A stretch of DNA of 6,030 bases. Origin: Cytophagaceae bacterium (lineage in GTDB: Bacteria > Bacteroidota > Bacteroidia > Cytophagales > Spirosomataceae). The stretch covers positions 1-6,030 of the forward strand of contig CANIYB010000154.1 of NCBI GenBank assembly GCA_947471105.1, given 5' to 3'. Shown here one piece after another: positions 5,960 to 6,030 of the stretch (positions within the stretch are counted from its first letter, which is position 1; every line of letters starts with the position of its first letter). The notes under the pieces were generated by a model. That model had not been told where the DNA came from, made no database searches, and was given only the letters and a program-made list of their open reading frames with translations. The position numbers were made by a program, and so were the translations under genes.

Positions 5960-6030
5960 ATGGAAAAAATAATCAGCATTCTATTACTAGGCTTGGTGTT
6001 TGGCTCATGCCAAAACAATAAATTAAGTCG
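5960..6030 (+). CDS. putative lipoprotein, N-terminal fragment
   Basis: The gene starts at ATG 5960, four bases after the previous stop, and runs off the window after 23 full codons. The translated part, MEKIISILLLGLVFGSC followed by QNNK, is a short positively charged start, a hydrophobic core and Cys17 in a lipobox-like context (V-F-G-S-C). Phe at position -3 is less usual than Leu. It is probably exported and lipid-anchored in the periplasm or outer membrane. Too little is present to name a family. The tight spacing makes it the third member of the transporter operon. Confidence 0.65.
   Translation, partial: MEKIISILLLGLVFGSCQNNKLS

Overview
The window looks like chromosomal DNA of a Bacteroidota bacterium, most likely from the Cytophagales or a neighbouring order. 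The evidence is AT-rich spacers, no clear Shine-Dalgarno sequences, Tat-signalled Gfo/Idh/MocA oxidoreductases of a type common in that phylum, and a FucP/GluP-type sugar permease with the Bacteroidota sequence style. This assignment is inferred from protein style only. No rRNA, tRNA, CRISPR array or insertion sequence was seen.

Layout from left to right. (1) 1-213 (+) is the C-terminal end of a GT11-type (alpha-1,2-fucosyltransferase-like) glycosyltransferase. It converges head-on, with no spacer, on a minus-strand group. (2) That group, read right to left, is a GT9 heptosyltransferase-like glycosyltransferase (3416-2427), a 475-residue Tat-exported Gfo/Idh/MocA oxidoreductase (2363-936), and a small secreted protein with an internal duplication (930-214). 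(3) A 217-bp AT-rich divergent spacer (3417-3633) follows. It holds three copies of an AAACCTG-cored motif and probably promoters for both directions. (4) The plus-strand group is a FucP-family MFS sugar transporter (3634-4950), a second, shorter Tat-exported Gfo/Idh/MocA protein (4960-5955), and the first 23 codons of a putative lipoprotein (5960 onward). Its gene gaps are only 9 and 4 bases, so it is probably one operon.

The two halves read together as a divergent sugar-handling locus. Two exported NAD(P)-type oxidoreductases would modify a sugar or glycoside outside the cytoplasm, a secreted protein and a lipoprotein of unknown role accompany them, and an inner-membrane permease would import the product. 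The flanking GT11 and GT9 genes belong instead to cell-surface glycan synthesis. The window therefore probably sits at the join between a surface-polysaccharide region and a carbohydrate-utilisation locus. The substrate cannot be read from the sequence. The most interesting points are the transporter lacking both proton-coupling carboxylates known from E. coli FucP, the repeated motif in the divergent spacer, the internally duplicated secreted protein, and the GT9 protein with an N-terminal hydrophobic extension and no ATG start. No stretch longer than 300 bases is free of genes.
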